Shown: positions 16,812-26,513, numbered from the stretch's first letter. The stretch is 64,000 bases of DNA from Devosia sp. LC5 (GCF_000735585.1 NZ_JNNO01000014.1:1-64000), one strand, 5' to 3'. The notes: a model not told the origin generated them from the sequence alone. Numbers and translations: made by a program.

Positions 16812-17639
16812 ATGCGAGCGAGCGGCTTTCCATTCCTCGTGCCCATGCTGGCATTGTCGGTGGCGTTCTTCGCACTGCCGCTTGCTCTGCTCGTCGCCTA
16901 CAGCTTTGCCGGCGAGACCGGGCCATCACTGGAGAACTATGCCAAGTTCCTCGGCGATCCCTTTAACTTCCGCGTCCTGCTCAACACGGCCCGTCTCGGT
17001 TTGGAGACCGTGCTGGGCACCACCCTGCTTGGCATCCCGATTGCCCTGCTGTTCTGGCATAGCGGCCAGCGCGTGCGGCAGGCCATCATCTTCCTGACGC
17101 TGATCCCGATGCTGACCAGCAACGTGGTCAGAACCTTCGCCTGGATCGTCATCCTCGGGCGGCAGGGGCCGATCAGCGAGAGCTTGATGGCGTTGGGGCT
17201 AACCGGCGGCCCGATCAGCCTGATGTTCACCGAGTTGGGCCTCGTGCTGGCCATGACGCAGATCGATCTGCCGCTGATCATCCTGCCGCTGGTCGCCATC
17301 CTCTCCCGCCTGCCGCGCAATCTGACCGAGGCGGCTGAAGTCTCCGGGGCCGGGCCCTGGCGGGTGTTTGTCACGGTGCTCCTGCCGCTCATGCTGCCGG
17401 CGCTGCTGGCCGGCTGGATCCTGGTCTATGCCAGCACCAGCGCCTCCTTCGTCACCCAGGCGGTGATCGGCGGCGCCCGCAATGTCTATGTGCCGCAACT
17501 GATCTATCGCGAGGTCGGCACGCTGTTCGATTGGCCTTTGGCCTCGGCCATTGCCGTCGTCCTGCTCTTCACCACCGGCATTCTCCTGCTGGTCCTCAGC
17601 ATGCTGTCCCGTCACCGGAGGCTCGTCGGTCATGGCTAG
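16812..17639 (+). CDS. ABC permease 1 (PotB type)
   Basis: The 275-residue protein has about six membrane helices and the cytoplasmic EAA loop EAAEVSGAGPWRVFVTVLLPLMLPAL (about residues 185-210), which docks onto the ATPase. It follows the binding-protein gene by 4 nt and overlaps the next permease by 8 nt, so translation is probably coupled. The sequence fits the PotB half of spermidine/putrescine-type importers. Confidence 0.9.
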   Translation: MRASGFPFLVPMLALSVAFFALPLALLVAYSFAGETGPSLENYAKFLGDPFNFRVLLNTARLGLETVLGTTLLGIPIALLFWHSGQRVRQAIIFLTLIPMLTSNVVRTFAWIVILGRQGPISESLMALGLTGGPISLMFTELGLVLAMTQIDLPLIILPLVAILSRLPRNLTEAAEVSGAGPWRVFVTVLLPLMLPALLAGWILVYASTSASFVTQAVIGGARNVYVPQLIYREVGTLFDWPLASAIAVVLLFTTGILLLVLSMLSRHRRLVGHG

Positions 17640-18453
17640 ATATCAGACCAATCCGCTGCCCGAGTGGCTCTACAAGATGTTCGTATTCGGCTTCGGCACG
17701 CTGTGCCTGATGTTCCTCATCGCGCCAATCGTGCTGGCCCTCGTAATGTCCTTTACCGGCGGGCAGACGCTGAAGTTTCCGCCCGAAGGCTTCTCGCTGC
17801 GATGGTACCAAGCCCTGCTCGATCCGGTGCGCTCATCGACCGAGCATATCGCTGCTTTCAATTCGCTCAAGATCGCGGCGCTGGCTGTGCTCGGCGCCCT
17901 GCTGTTTGCCGTGCCCGCCGCCATCGGCGCCAGCCGGGTGCGCCGCAACACCGCCAATGCGATCGAACCGCTGCTGCTGTCCCCGCTGGTGTTGCCTAGT
18001 CTGGTCTATGGCCTTGCTGCCCTGATCGTCGCCAATCTTATCGGCATCCGGCCGTCACTCTGGCTCACCATAGCGGGCCATATCGTGGTGTTCGGCCCCT
18101 TGATGTACCGCTCCGTCGCGGTCGTTGCGCAGGGGCTCGATCCATCGCTCGAAGAAGCATCGACCCTGATGGGCGCGAGCTGGCTCACCACCCTGCGCCG
18201 CGTCACCCTGCCGCTGCTGCTGCCGGGCATTCTGGCCGGGGCATTCCTGGTCTTCATCCAGTCGCTCGACAATGTCTCGATCTCGCTCTTCCTCGCCGAT
18301 CCATCGACCACCGTGCTGCCGCTGCGCATGTTCGCACTGATCGAGGAAGGGCTCGACGTCCGCGTCGCCGCCATGTCCGGCATTCTCATCACCGTGGTGC
18401 TGATCGGCCTGCTCATTGGCCGCCGCGCCCTCGGCAAGTCCCAAACCTCATAG
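17632..18453 (+). CDS. ABC permease 2 (PotC type)
   Basis: The 273-residue inner-membrane protein has about six helices and the docking loop EEASTLMGASWLTTLRRVTLPLLLPGILAG (about residues 175-205). It pairs with permease 1 to form the channel. The ATG at 17632 sits inside the end of permease 1 (8-nt overlap), which argues for co-translation; the in-frame upstream extension lies wholly inside the neighbouring gene and is rejected. Confidence 0.9.
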   Translation: MARYQTNPLPEWLYKMFVFGFGTLCLMFLIAPIVLALVMSFTGGQTLKFPPEGFSLRWYQALLDPVRSSTEHIAAFNSLKIAALAVLGALLFAVPAAIGASRVRRNTANAIEPLLLSPLVLPSLVYGLAALIVANLIGIRPSLWLTIAGHIVVFGPLMYRSVAVVAQGLDPSLEEASTLMGASWLTTLRRVTLPLLLPGILAGAFLVFIQSLDNVSISLFLADPSTTVLPLRMFALIEEGLDVRVAAMSGILITVVLIGLLIGRRALGKSQTS

Positions 18454-18487
18454 TCAACGCGCTGCGGCGCTCCAAAAAGGAACCAAA

Positions 18488-19903
18488 ATGAACGTCCACG
18501 CTCCCACCGGCACCCGCCGGATCGAAGAACTTTTGTCCGATTTCCAGCCGAACTTCGATTTCAAGGCCCCGCTGCCACTGCCCTTGGAGGAATACGAAGA
18601 GCGCCTGCGCTGCATTCGTCGCGAAGCCGTGCTCGCGGGGCACGACGCCCTGGTCATCCACACCGACATGGTGGGCTGGTTCCACACCTCGAACGCCTAT
18701 CTGCGCTATGTCTGCGACTGGATGCGCGAGGGCGTGCTGATCATCCCGACCGACAGCGACAAACCGATCACGCTGCTCTCTTTCTTCACGCAAGCGGTGA
18801 TCCTGCCGCCGGGCGGCGAGCCCATGCTGGTGGAGGACATCTGGCAGATCGGCGCCATCGGCCGCGAATATGCCGACCGGCCGGGCTCGTCAGTGGCCCT
18901 CACCGCCGAGCACTGCGCCAATCTCCTCGCCAAACTGGGCCTCTCCAAGGGCCAGATCGGGCGCCTGGGCGATCGTACCTCGCTCGAATTCTGGCGCTAT
19001 CTCGAAGAGGCTATGCCGTCGGCCAAATTTGTCGGCGACAATGCCATCGTCGACCGCATGCAGAAGCTGCGCAGCCCCCGGGAAGTGGACATGTTCCGCG
19101 CCGCCGCCCAGCTTATCAGCATCGGCACCCAGGCTGCCTATCACGTCACCCGTCCCGGCGTCACCGATGCCGAAATCTACGCCGCGTTCAGCCTGGCCCA
19201 GCTCGCCCGAGGCGGGGAAACCGGCGATGGCTACCAGATCGGCATCAACGAATATGGTACCCATTGCGGCAAGCCCTATGGCCATGTCGTCCGCCCCGGC
19301 GACCTGATCAATCTCTATATCTCCAACGTCACCTATCGCGGCTACACGGCCCAGACGGCCCGCATGATTGCGGTCGGCGACATCACCACCCGCCAGGAAA
19401 AAGTGCTCACCGCCTGCACCGAAGGCGTCAAGCGCGCCGAACAGCTGATCCGCCCCGGCACGCTGATCAGCGAGGTCAACAATGCCGCCTTCTCGTCCTA
19501 TATCGATCATGGCCTGCTGACCGCGCCCGACGCCCGCACCATGCCCTACAATTGGAGCCCGGCCGACGATGGCGGCCCGCGTCTACTGCCTCGCCAATAT
19601 GTGCCGGATGCCGATTGGGAAGCGCAGGGCCGCAAGCTCATGCATGTCTATCCGGCCACCCACGGCCCGCATAACCCCAATCTGGGCCACTCGGTCGGCA
19701 TGGCCGGCGCACAGAACAGCTTCAACGTCTCCTCGCACAATTTCGACCGGCTGGAGGAAGGCATGGTCTTCGTGCTGCACACCCAATGGCTCGAAGCCCA
19801 GTCGGCCGGCTGCAATATCGGCGATTGCTATCTCGTCACCAAGGATGGCTTCGAGAACCTCAGCCATCACACCCCGCTCGAAACCCACCGGGTCGCCGCC
19901 TGA
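18488..19903 (+). CDS. M24-family creatinase-like hydrolase, metal ligands not conserved
   Basis: The 471-residue protein has an N-terminal creatinase/prolidase domain (residues about 40-200) and a C-terminal pita-bread fold. In metal-dependent M24 peptidases the fold shows Asp-x-Gly...Asp...His...Glu...Glu. Here the first block reads LINLYISNVTYRGYTAQTARM, with no aspartates, the His is kept in LGHSVGMAG, and the glutamate sites read VFVLHTQW and NIGDCYLV. This is the pattern of creatinase, which works without metal and hydrolyses a C-N bond. It is encoded in an ABC-importer operon, so it probably acts on the imported compound in the cytoplasm. The substrate is unknown. Confidence 0.82.
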   Translation: MNVHAPTGTRRIEELLSDFQPNFDFKAPLPLPLEEYEERLRCIRREAVLAGHDALVIHTDMVGWFHTSNAYLRYVCDWMREGVLIIPTDSDKPITLLSFFTQAVILPPGGEPMLVEDIWQIGAIGREYADRPGSSVALTAEHCANLLAKLGLSKGQIGRLGDRTSLEFWRYLEEAMPSAKFVGDNAIVDRMQKLRSPREVDMFRAAAQLISIGTQAAYHVTRPGVTDAEIYAAFSLAQLARGGETGDGYQIGINEYGTHCGKPYGHVVRPGDLINLYISNVTYRGYTAQTARMIAVGDITTRQEKVLTACTEGVKRAEQLIRPGTLISEVNNAAFSSYIDHGLLTAPDARTMPYNWSPADDGGPRLLPRQYVPDADWEAQGRKLMHVYPATHGPHNPNLGHSVGMAGAQNSFNVSSHNFDRLEEGMVFVLHTQWLEAQSAGCNIGDCYLVTKDGFENLSHHTPLETHRVAA

Positions 19904-20546
19904 TGGATCACTTGGCCGAAACGCACACCCATTTCGATTTTGCCGCGCTCGATGCGCGGCAAAAATACAAGCTGCTGATCGGCACGGTCATCCCGCGCCC
20001 GATCGCTCTCATCACCACGCTCGGCCTCGACGGCAAGGCCAATGCCGGTCCCTTCAGCTTCTTCAACGTGCTCACGCATGATCCGGCCATCGTCGCCATC
20101 GGCGTCGAGAATTATTCGGACATGAGCTTCAAGGACACGGCCCGCAACATCCGCGAGACGGGCGAATTCACCGTGCATATCGTCGACCAGGCCCTGGCGG
20201 CACAGATGGAAATTTGCGCCATCAAGTTCGGCCCAGACGTAGACGAACTCGCCGAAGCTGGCCTAGCGACCGCCCCCGGTCAAATGGTGCGCAGCCCACG
20301 CATCCTCGCGGCACCAGCCGCCCTCGAATGCCGCCGCTACATGACCCTGGAAGTCGGCAAAGCCCGCGAGATCATCCTGGGCGAAGCTCCGACGCCGTAG
20401 ATTCAACAAACCTGCATATCGACCAGCACGCCATGGACGCCATCGGCCGCCTCGGCGGCCACAGCTATACCCGCACGCAGGACCAGTTCGAGGTGAAAAC
20501 GCCAAGTGTGGCGGAGTGGGAGAATGGCAAACCCGTCGCCGGCTAA
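19903..20546 (+). pseudogene. flavin reductase-domain protein, frameshifted
   Basis: Reading starts at the ATG overlapping the previous stop (tgatg) and runs through a normal flavin-reductase-like FMN-binding domain (IGTVIPRPIALITT, GPFSFFNVLTHDP, TGEFTVHIV). It stops at 20398-20400 after ...REIILGEAPTP. The expected family C-terminus continues in another frame from about 20388: DAVDSTNLHIDQHAMDAIGR, then GGHSYTRTQDQFEV, ending at 20546. Homologues have about 15-20 residues between these two parts, so a small deletion plus frame change best explains it. As written it yields a 165-residue protein lacking its C-terminus. A sequencing error is possible but would need missing bases. Confidence 0.75.
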
Positions 20547-20870
20547 AGCGCCCTGAGCCACCCGCGAATAACCCTGCATTTGTAGAGCAAAGAAAAGCTC
20601 AATGAATGCAGCGAAGCGCCCCATTCCGGTCGTTCAGAACGACGTCTGGTTTGCCCGAAAGCGGACAAGCTGCAGGCTCAGATGCCTTTGGCAGCGACAA
20701 GCCGGAAACTGGGGGCTTCAGCACGTCCGGTCGAATTCCACAAAAGGTGTCGTTGAACGGGGCGTCCGAGGCAACGGGGACTCGCCGTGCGCGCAACCTG
20801 GCTTGAGGCCAGTAGCGGCGCTTCCTATCAATTCGCTTGGCTCACAACGTCCTGTCACTGGGCATTGAAG
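20547..20870. other. gene-poor region after the ABC/M24 operon
   Basis: This 324-bp region has several short open frames on both strands but none with a ribosome-binding site, recognisable family or sustained codon pattern. I see no repeat or strong hairpin. It separates the decayed flavin reductase from the convergent ROK regulator. Confidence 0.5.
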
Positions 20871-22031
20871 TCACGGCAGGACGTGCGCGCCATCCAGGCC
20901 AGTCACTCCGTCGAGTGCGAGGGCAACGCCACCCAAATAGCCCTTTGATGCCGACATTTTGGAGAAGGCTATACGCGTCTGGTCGAACATAGACTGATGG
21001 GACAGCCGCCGAGCTTCGCTCTCCAGGGAAGTGCGGAAGTACGTTTCGCCCCTGGCCAGATCGCCACCAAGCATCACAAGTGGCGGGTTGAAGATGTTAA
21101 TGTAGTTGGCAACAGCTGCGCCTAGGATAGTGGCTGCTCGGTCCAGCACTCCCAGGACCTGCATGTCCCCTTCCGCTGCCAGCTTCAGAATGTCGGAAAA
21201 TTCCACCACATCCTTGAATCCGAGTTGCTGGATTTCAAGCGCCAGCGCCTGACGTGAGAGATAAGCCGACAGGCAACCGTATGATCCGCATGAGCACATC
21301 CGTCCCTGCGGGACGACTTTTACATGACCGAGTTCGCCAGCTAGACCTTTGGCCCCTCCGTACAATTCGCCCTTGAGGAAAAGGGCCCCGCCGACACCCG
21401 AGCCTGAGAATAGGTAGATGAAGTCTTTTTCGTCGACGCAATCGCCGAACATATGTTCGGCCATTGCGGCCGCCTTGACGTCATTCCCGACGAACAGGGG
21501 ATAGGGCACCTTGTCGCCTAGCACCTGCAGGATTGGGATTTCGTGCCAGTTGAGCGCGGGGGCATGCACCAGCGTCCCGTCGTCGGCCACGAGGCCCGGC
21601 AAAGAGACGCCTACCGCGAGGATATCCCCCAGGTTATCTACCGCGGCCTTAATCTGCTCTATGCCCTTGGCGACCAGCCGGGCCAGCTTGTCGATCTGGC
21701 CGTCGAAAGACTGCTGCTGTGTCAGAACCGGCTGACCATCAAGACCCGAGATCGCGAAGGACAGTGTCGCCCTTTCGACTTGAATGCCGACTAGAACGCC
21801 TTTGTTCGGCGAAATGGAGAGACCCTCGGCGGGACGCCCTGGCTTGGTCCCAGCCGCATTGGTCGACCGCTTAATGAGCCCCAGTTCGTCGAAACGGTTC
21901 ACAATCGACGAGACTGTGGACTTATCAAACCCCGTCTTTGTCACGATGTCCTTCTGGGAAATCTGTGGTTCGATCCGGATTCGGTGGAAAATCTCGTTCG
22001 CGTGAAACCGTCGGATATACGACTTGTGCAT
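20871..22031 (-). CDS. ROK-family transcriptional regulator (NagC/XylR type)
   Basis: The 386-residue protein has an N-terminal winged helix (ISQKDIVTKTGFDKSTVSSIVNRFDELGLIKRS, about residues 24-56) fused to a ROK sugar-kinase-like domain. The domain contains the zinc-binding cluster MCSCGSYGCLSAYLS (about 240-255) that ROK regulators use to set the domain orientation, and a GHVKV/GG segment. It is probably a sugar-responsive repressor of the rightward sugar-type ABC operon at 23.4 kb, from which it is separated by one hydrolase gene on its own strand. Confidence 0.9.
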   Translation of the reverse strand: MHKSYIRRFHANEIFHRIRIEPQISQKDIVTKTGFDKSTVSSIVNRFDELGLIKRSTNAAGTKPGRPAEGLSISPNKGVLVGIQVERATLSFAISGLDGQPVLTQQQSFDGQIDKLARLVAKGIEQIKAAVDNLGDILAVGVSLPGLVADDGTLVHAPALNWHEIPILQVLGDKVPYPLFVGNDVKAAAMAEHMFGDCVDEKDFIYLFSGSGVGGALFLKGELYGGAKGLAGELGHVKVVPQGRMCSCGSYGCLSAYLSRQALALEIQQLGFKDVVEFSDILKLAAEGDMQVLGVLDRAATILGAAVANYINIFNPPLVMLGGDLARGETYFRTSLESEARRLSHQSMFDQTRIAFSKMSASKGYLGGVALALDGVTGLDGAHVLP

Positions 22032-22201
22032 CGTTACTCAGTCTCTCTTGCAGAACTCCCCGTGGGTCGGCGGCGCCAGACCACGGGAGCGATTCCTTGG
22101 GGAAACATACCTTCCTCCAGCCATATAGGGTGTTACAGGGGAATTCTTTGCCGGATCACCAGCATACAGCTCTAGATGTCCATGGCGTCCCGGCTCGTGA
22201 C

Positions 22202-23107
22202 TCACGGCACGCGCGGCGCGGCGCCAATCTCATCCGCAGTGAATGCGAATGCGTTTCGGTGGCGCACTACTCTACCGAAAGGAGGTTGCCGCAGGTGCAT
22301 GCCGGCGACTTTCAGTCTTGCTTCACAGGCCATTGTCAGCGCCTTGCGCCGGCTCTCCTCGGCGCGGACCACATCCAAGTCGTAGACAGTGGTTATGTCC
22401 GGTCGCGCGAACTGAACTTCTGGCAAATGGATAACGTCGCCCCAAATGAACACCGCATCGGGACCTTCCCCGATGAAGAAACCTGAGTGTCCAGGGGTAT
22501 GCCCGGGCAGGTGGATTGCCTTCACGCCAGGCAAGATTTCCCGGCCGTCTTCAAATGTGGCGGCGCCATCACTGTAGGCCCGAAGCGCCATGCCGGTAAG
22601 ATCCGCCGGATGGTGTTCTCCGGCGACGCCCGAAGGCGCGTTACGCCAGTACTCGGCCTCCTCGGTGTGGAGATGCATCACGGCGCGCGGGAAAATGCGG
22701 CTGCCGTCAGGGTTTATGAGGCCTCCCACGTGGTCGCCGTGCAAGTGCGTCATGATCACATAGTCGATGTCTCCAGGGGCAATGCCCATGTCCGTTAGAT
22801 GATTGCTCAGCGCACCGGCGGTATGGTCCAGGTGAACGCCCGAGCCGGCGTCGATAAGGCCAAGGCTGCCCGCGGACTCCACCACGAAGCAGTTGCTGTC
22901 CGTCCAGGGAGCATCCTCGTTGGCCATCGGTCCCAATGCCTGCCGTAACTGGGCCGCGCCAACGTGGCGATAGGCGTCAAAGGCACTCTTGAGCAGCCCA
23001 TCAAAGACTGCTGTGAGACGCAGCCCGCCAGCCAGAACGGTCAGGGGCGTCCGTCGGACGTAGGTAGGGGGAACACCCATGCCAGCAGGGTCTTTTGTTC
23101 CGGACAT
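22202..23107 (-). CDS. MBL-fold metallo-hydrolase
   Basis: The 301-residue protein has the metallo-beta-lactamase signature THLHGDHVGG (about residues 117-126), later ligands in LPGHTPGHSGFF and WGDVIH, and a C-terminal His. This layout suits a dinuclear-zinc hydrolase of the lactonase / AHL-hydrolase-like group. The ATG at 23107 is preferred because of a Shine-Dalgarno agagagg; an in-frame extension to 23242 lacks one. No signal peptide is evident from this start. It probably belongs to the same catabolic unit as the ABC importer it diverges from, perhaps opening a sugar lactone, which is inference. Confidence 0.85.
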   Translation of the reverse strand: MSGTKDPAGMGVPPTYVRRTPLTVLAGGLRLTAVFDGLLKSAFDAYRHVGAAQLRQALGPMANEDAPWTDSNCFVVESAGSLGLIDAGSGVHLDHTAGALSNHLTDMGIAPGDIDYVIMTHLHGDHVGGLINPDGSRIFPRAVMHLHTEEAEYWRNAPSGVAGEHHPADLTGMALRAYSDGAATFEDGREILPGVKAIHLPGHTPGHSGFFIGEGPDAVFIWGDVIHLPEVQFARPDITTVYDLDVVRAEESRRKALTMACEARLKVAGMHLRQPPFGRVVRHRNAFAFTADEIGAAPRVP

Positions 23108-23421
23108 CGGAATATGCCTCTCTAAAGTAGCGCAAACTGGATAGCCGTTAAAGTTTTCTGAACCGCATTTGATCTTGATTGCAGAAAAACAGGCCAACCG
23201 CAAGCGTGGTTTTTCCCTACCTTGGTGCGAGAGTGTGTTCACGTCACAGCTAAAACATGGACCTGTCGAGAACCTAATTCATAAGGTTTTATAATAGTTT
23301 AGGCAAGATTCATGTGGCTCGCTCCCCAAAATTGCCAGCGCCAGCTGGAAACCGTATTGACTCTTTGCAATGCGCCAATGCATATTTTTTCTTGTAATCG
23401 GACAAACACGGGGAGGGTTCT
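23108..23421. other. divergent control region, MBL gene / sugar ABC operon
   Basis: This 314-bp region is noticeably more AT-rich than its surroundings and lies between the two start codons. It includes a TATAAT (23290-23295) and a second promoter-like pair (23357-23386). A ROK operator is expected here, but I cannot point to one with confidence. Confidence 0.5.
23357..23386 (+). promoter_or_regulatory. candidate sigma-70 promoter of the sugar ABC operon
   Basis: ttgact (23357-23362) and catatt (23381-23386) are separated by 18 bp and lie 36 bp upstream of the binding-protein ATG, with Shine-Dalgarno ggggaggg between. The match is moderate. Confidence 0.4.
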
Positions 23422-24696
23422 ATGAAGATGCTCAAAATTGAACTTTTGACTGCCTGCGCCATCGGTGCCATGACCGTCGCGACTCCCGCCTTCGCTCAAG
23501 ACAAAAGCGTTTCCGTTGTCCACTACTGGACATCCGGCGGCGAAGCGGCTGCGATCGCTGCGGTAAAGGAAGCATTCGAGGCCCAAGGCGGTACCTGGAT
23601 CGACCAGGGCGTCGCCGGCGGCGGAGGGGACGGGCACGATCAGGTGCTGCGGTCTCGCACCCTTGCAGGAGACGCCCCCGGCGCTGCCATTCCGAAGGCC
23701 TCTGATGCCGTCGAATGGGCAAATGCGGGCTATATCGCTGACCTTGAAGCTGTGGCCGCGGAAAACAAGTGGGACCAAAATCTTCCCGCTGCCTTCCTGC
23801 CGAGCCTGAAGGTTGACGGCAAGTACATCGCCATTCCGCTTTTCGTTCACCGCTTCGATACGATGTACGCCAATGCGAGATTGCTGGCCGAGAACGGCAT
23901 CGAGATGCCGGCAACGTGGGATGAGTTCAATACCGCGGCCGATCGCTTGCTGGCCGCTGGTATTACGCCGCTTGCCCACGGTGGTCAGTCTTGGCAGGAT
24001 GAAATCCTGTTTGAGGCGGTCGTCATGGGTGTTGGTGGCGCTGACTTTTTCCGCAAAGCGCTTGTGGAGCTCGATCAGGAAGCCCTGCGTAGCGACGCGA
24101 TGCTCAAGTCTTTTGACCAATTCCGCCGCCTTCGGGGGTATGTCGACGCCAACTTCTCGGGCCGCGACTGGAACCTGGCCTCAGGTATGGTCGCGAACGG
24201 CGAGGCGGCTTTCCAGATCATGGGTGACTGGGCGAAGGGCGAGTTTAGCGCGGCTGGCCTCGACCTGGGCCGCGAAATCCTGTGCTCGGGCTCGCCACGG
24301 AACACCCCCGAAGGTTTCTCCTACGTGGTCAATTCCCTGAGCTTCTTCACCAAGCAACCCAACCAGCACCAGGCGACGCCGGGACAGGAACTGCTCGCCA
24401 AGGTGCTACTCGAGCCCGAAGTTCAACTTGCCGCTAACCTCGCCAAGGGTTCGGTGCCCGCGCTCACTGGGCTGGATCTCTCAACCTACGACCAGTGCTC
24501 CATCGACACTGCTGGCTTCCTCGCGGCGGCGGACGCCGATGGCAAGCTTGTTCCGTCGGTGCAGGGCGGGACTGTCAACGTAGCATCCGTGCGCGGCGCA
24601 GTTATCGATGCAGCAACCGCATTTTTCAACTCGGACATGTCGTCTGAAGAGGGCGTGACCATGCTCGCCGACGCCCTTCAGAACGCTACGGAATAG
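23422..24696 (+). CDS. sugar ABC transporter substrate-binding protein (family 1)
   Basis: The 424-residue protein has a Sec signal peptide (MKMLKIELLTACAIGAMTVA, cleavage likely after AFA). The mature N-terminus KSVSVVHYWTSGGEAAAIAAVKEAFEAQGG is typical of extracellular solute-binding family 1 proteins of the glucose/mannose type. Further family features are YVDANFSGRDWNLASGMVANGEAAFQIMGDWAKGEF and the two cysteines near the C-terminal half. Strong Shine-Dalgarno ggggaggg. It is the first gene of a five-gene operon with two permeases, an ATPase and a creatinase-fold enzyme. Confidence 0.92.
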   Translation: MKMLKIELLTACAIGAMTVATPAFAQDKSVSVVHYWTSGGEAAAIAAVKEAFEAQGGTWIDQGVAGGGGDGHDQVLRSRTLAGDAPGAAIPKASDAVEWANAGYIADLEAVAAENKWDQNLPAAFLPSLKVDGKYIAIPLFVHRFDTMYANARLLAENGIEMPATWDEFNTAADRLLAAGITPLAHGGQSWQDEILFEAVVMGVGGADFFRKALVELDQEALRSDAMLKSFDQFRRLRGYVDANFSGRDWNLASGMVANGEAAFQIMGDWAKGEFSAAGLDLGREILCSGSPRNTPEGFSYVVNSLSFFTKQPNQHQATPGQELLAKVLLEPEVQLAANLAKGSVPALTGLDLSTYDQCSIDTAGFLAAADADGKLVPSVQGGTVNVASVRGAVIDAATAFFNSDMSSEEGVTMLADALQNATE

Positions 24697-24706
24697 GCTA
24701 AGATCG

Positions 24707-25633
24707 ATGACCAAAAAAGAAGGTATCGCCCCGTCCGGCTTGGCCAGGAGCTTCGATTGGGCAGGACTAAGGCGGTACCTCCCGGCTTGGTTCGCAGTAG
24801 CGCCGTCACTGGCGGCGCTACTGGTGTTCGTCTACGGATTTGCCTTGTGGACGGCCTATATCTCGCTGTCCGCCTCCAAGATGATACCCGACTTCACGTT
24901 TGTCGGGCTGCGCAACTACCAGCGTCTGTGGGGGGAGGACCGCTGGACCGTCGCGGCCACCAATCTAGTGACCTTTACCGTTCTGTACGTCGGCGTCACG
25001 CTGGCTGTGGGCTTGCTGATCGCGATCCTGCTCGATCAGAAGGTCCGGCTCGAGACACCGCTGCGGACGATCTTTCTCTACCCGGCCGCTGTTTCCCTCG
25101 TTGTCACCGGCATCTCGTGGAAATGGCTCCTGAACCCGGGCACAGGCATAGAGGCGTTCGTTCGTTCCCTTGGCTGGGACAACTTCGTGTTCGATTGGAT
25201 CATCCAGCAGCACACGGTGATCTTTGCGGTTGTTATCGCCGCCGTTTGGCAGCAGGCCGGTTTCGTGGCCGTGCTCCTGCTGGCGGCCCTGCGCGGCGTC
25301 GATGGCGAGATGGTCAAGGCGGCACGACTTGATGGCGCCGGGCCAGTCCGGACCTACTGGTCGGTCATCATCCCCGCAATCCGCCCGGCTTTCATCAGCG
25401 CCTTCGTTTTGCTTGTAGCCTTTGCCCTAAAGACGTTCGACCTGGTGGTCGCAATGACGGCGCAGGGCCCAGGCTACGCCTCGGCGCTGCCGTCGACCTT
25501 TGTTTACGACATGGCTTTCCAGCGAAACCAGCTCGGCATCGCGTCGGCCGGCGCCGTGTCCATTCTGCTGTTCGCAGCCGTAATTGTGCTGCCCTACGTG
25601 ATCTGGGAGTTCCGTAAGACCGATGGCCACTGA
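24707..25633 (+). CDS. sugar ABC permease 1 (MalF/UgpA type)
   Basis: The 308-residue inner-membrane protein has about six helices and a cytoplasmic docking loop MVKAARLDGAGPVRTYWSVIIPAIRPAF (about residues 203-230). It follows the binding-protein gene by 10 nt and overlaps the next permease by 11 nt, so the pair are translationally coupled. It has the usual N-terminal cytoplasmic tail of this class (first helix about residues 28-50). Confidence 0.91.
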   Translation: MTKKEGIAPSGLARSFDWAGLRRYLPAWFAVAPSLAALLVFVYGFALWTAYISLSASKMIPDFTFVGLRNYQRLWGEDRWTVAATNLVTFTVLYVGVTLAVGLLIAILLDQKVRLETPLRTIFLYPAAVSLVVTGISWKWLLNPGTGIEAFVRSLGWDNFVFDWIIQQHTVIFAVVIAAVWQQAGFVAVLLLAALRGVDGEMVKAARLDGAGPVRTYWSVIIPAIRPAFISAFVLLVAFALKTFDLVVAMTAQGPGYASALPSTFVYDMAFQRNQLGIASAGAVSILLFAAVIVLPYVIWEFRKTDGH

Positions 25634-26510
25634 CACCATAACCGGGCACGCGCGGGCGCCCAAATTCCCGTGGGTCCCGGTGCTGCTCTACCTGACGCTG
25701 GGCGTCCTCGCATTCATCTTCATCATGCCACTCGCGGTGATGGTGCTCACCTCCGTACGGCCGCTCGAGGAGATCCGAACCGCCGGAATCATCGGCATTC
25801 CCCAGCACGTAACATTTGATGCTTGGGGCACGGCATGGAATGAGGCTTGCATTGCCTCGGTTTGCGAGGGGCTGCAGCCTTATTTCCGCAACTCCCTCGC
25901 CATTGCCGTTCCCGCGACCCTGCTGTCCACAATCCTGGGTGCGGTGAACGGTTATGCCCTCACCAAATTCCGGTTCCGCGGTGCCGACACGCTCATGGTG
26001 CTCATCATCCTTGGGTGCTTCCTCCCGCTACAGGCCGTCCTTATACCCGCGGCACAGACGCTGAGCTCGCTGGGATTGGCCAATTCGGTATTTGGCCTAA
26101 TCCTGATCTACGCCGTCTATGGCCTCCCGTTTACCACCCTGTTCTTCCGCAACTACTATGTCGCGGTGCCGGATGAAATCGTCCGAGCGGCGACCATGGA
26201 CGGGGCTGGTTTCTGGCGCATCTTCACGCAGATCATGCTGCCGATTTCGTGGCCTATCTTCATGGTTTCGGTGGTGTTTCAATTCACCGGCATATGGAAC
26301 GAATTTCTCTTCGGCGTCTCGTTCTCCACCGGCGCTTCGCAGACCGTTACCGTCGCGCTGAACAATCTTGTCAACACCACCTTCGGCGTTAAGCAATACA
26401 ACGTGGACATGGCGGCCTCGCTCATCGCCGCTCTGCCCGTCCTCATCCTCTATCTGTTTGTCGGCCGCTTCTTTGTACGCGGTCTGACTGCCGGCTCCGT
26501 AAAGGGATAG
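25623..26510 (+). CDS. sugar ABC permease 2 (MalG/UgpE type)
   Basis: The 295-residue protein has six predicted helices and the docking loop DEIVRAATMDGAGFWRIFTQIMLPISWPIF (about residues 184-213). A periplasmic insert near residues 70-85 contains two cysteines (EACIASVCEG), which may form a disulfide and is not universal in the family. It pairs with the upstream permease and is followed after 3 nt by the ATPase gene. Confidence 0.91.
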   Translation: MATDTITGHARAPKFPWVPVLLYLTLGVLAFIFIMPLAVMVLTSVRPLEEIRTAGIIGIPQHVTFDAWGTAWNEACIASVCEGLQPYFRNSLAIAVPATLLSTILGAVNGYALTKFRFRGADTLMVLIILGCFLPLQAVLIPAAQTLSSLGLANSVFGLILIYAVYGLPFTTLFFRNYYVAVPDEIVRAATMDGAGFWRIFTQIMLPISWPIFMVSVVFQFTGIWNEFLFGVSFSTGASQTVTVALNNLVNTTFGVKQYNVDMAASLIAALPVLILYLFVGRFFVRGLTAGSVKG

Positions 26511-26513
26511 CCC

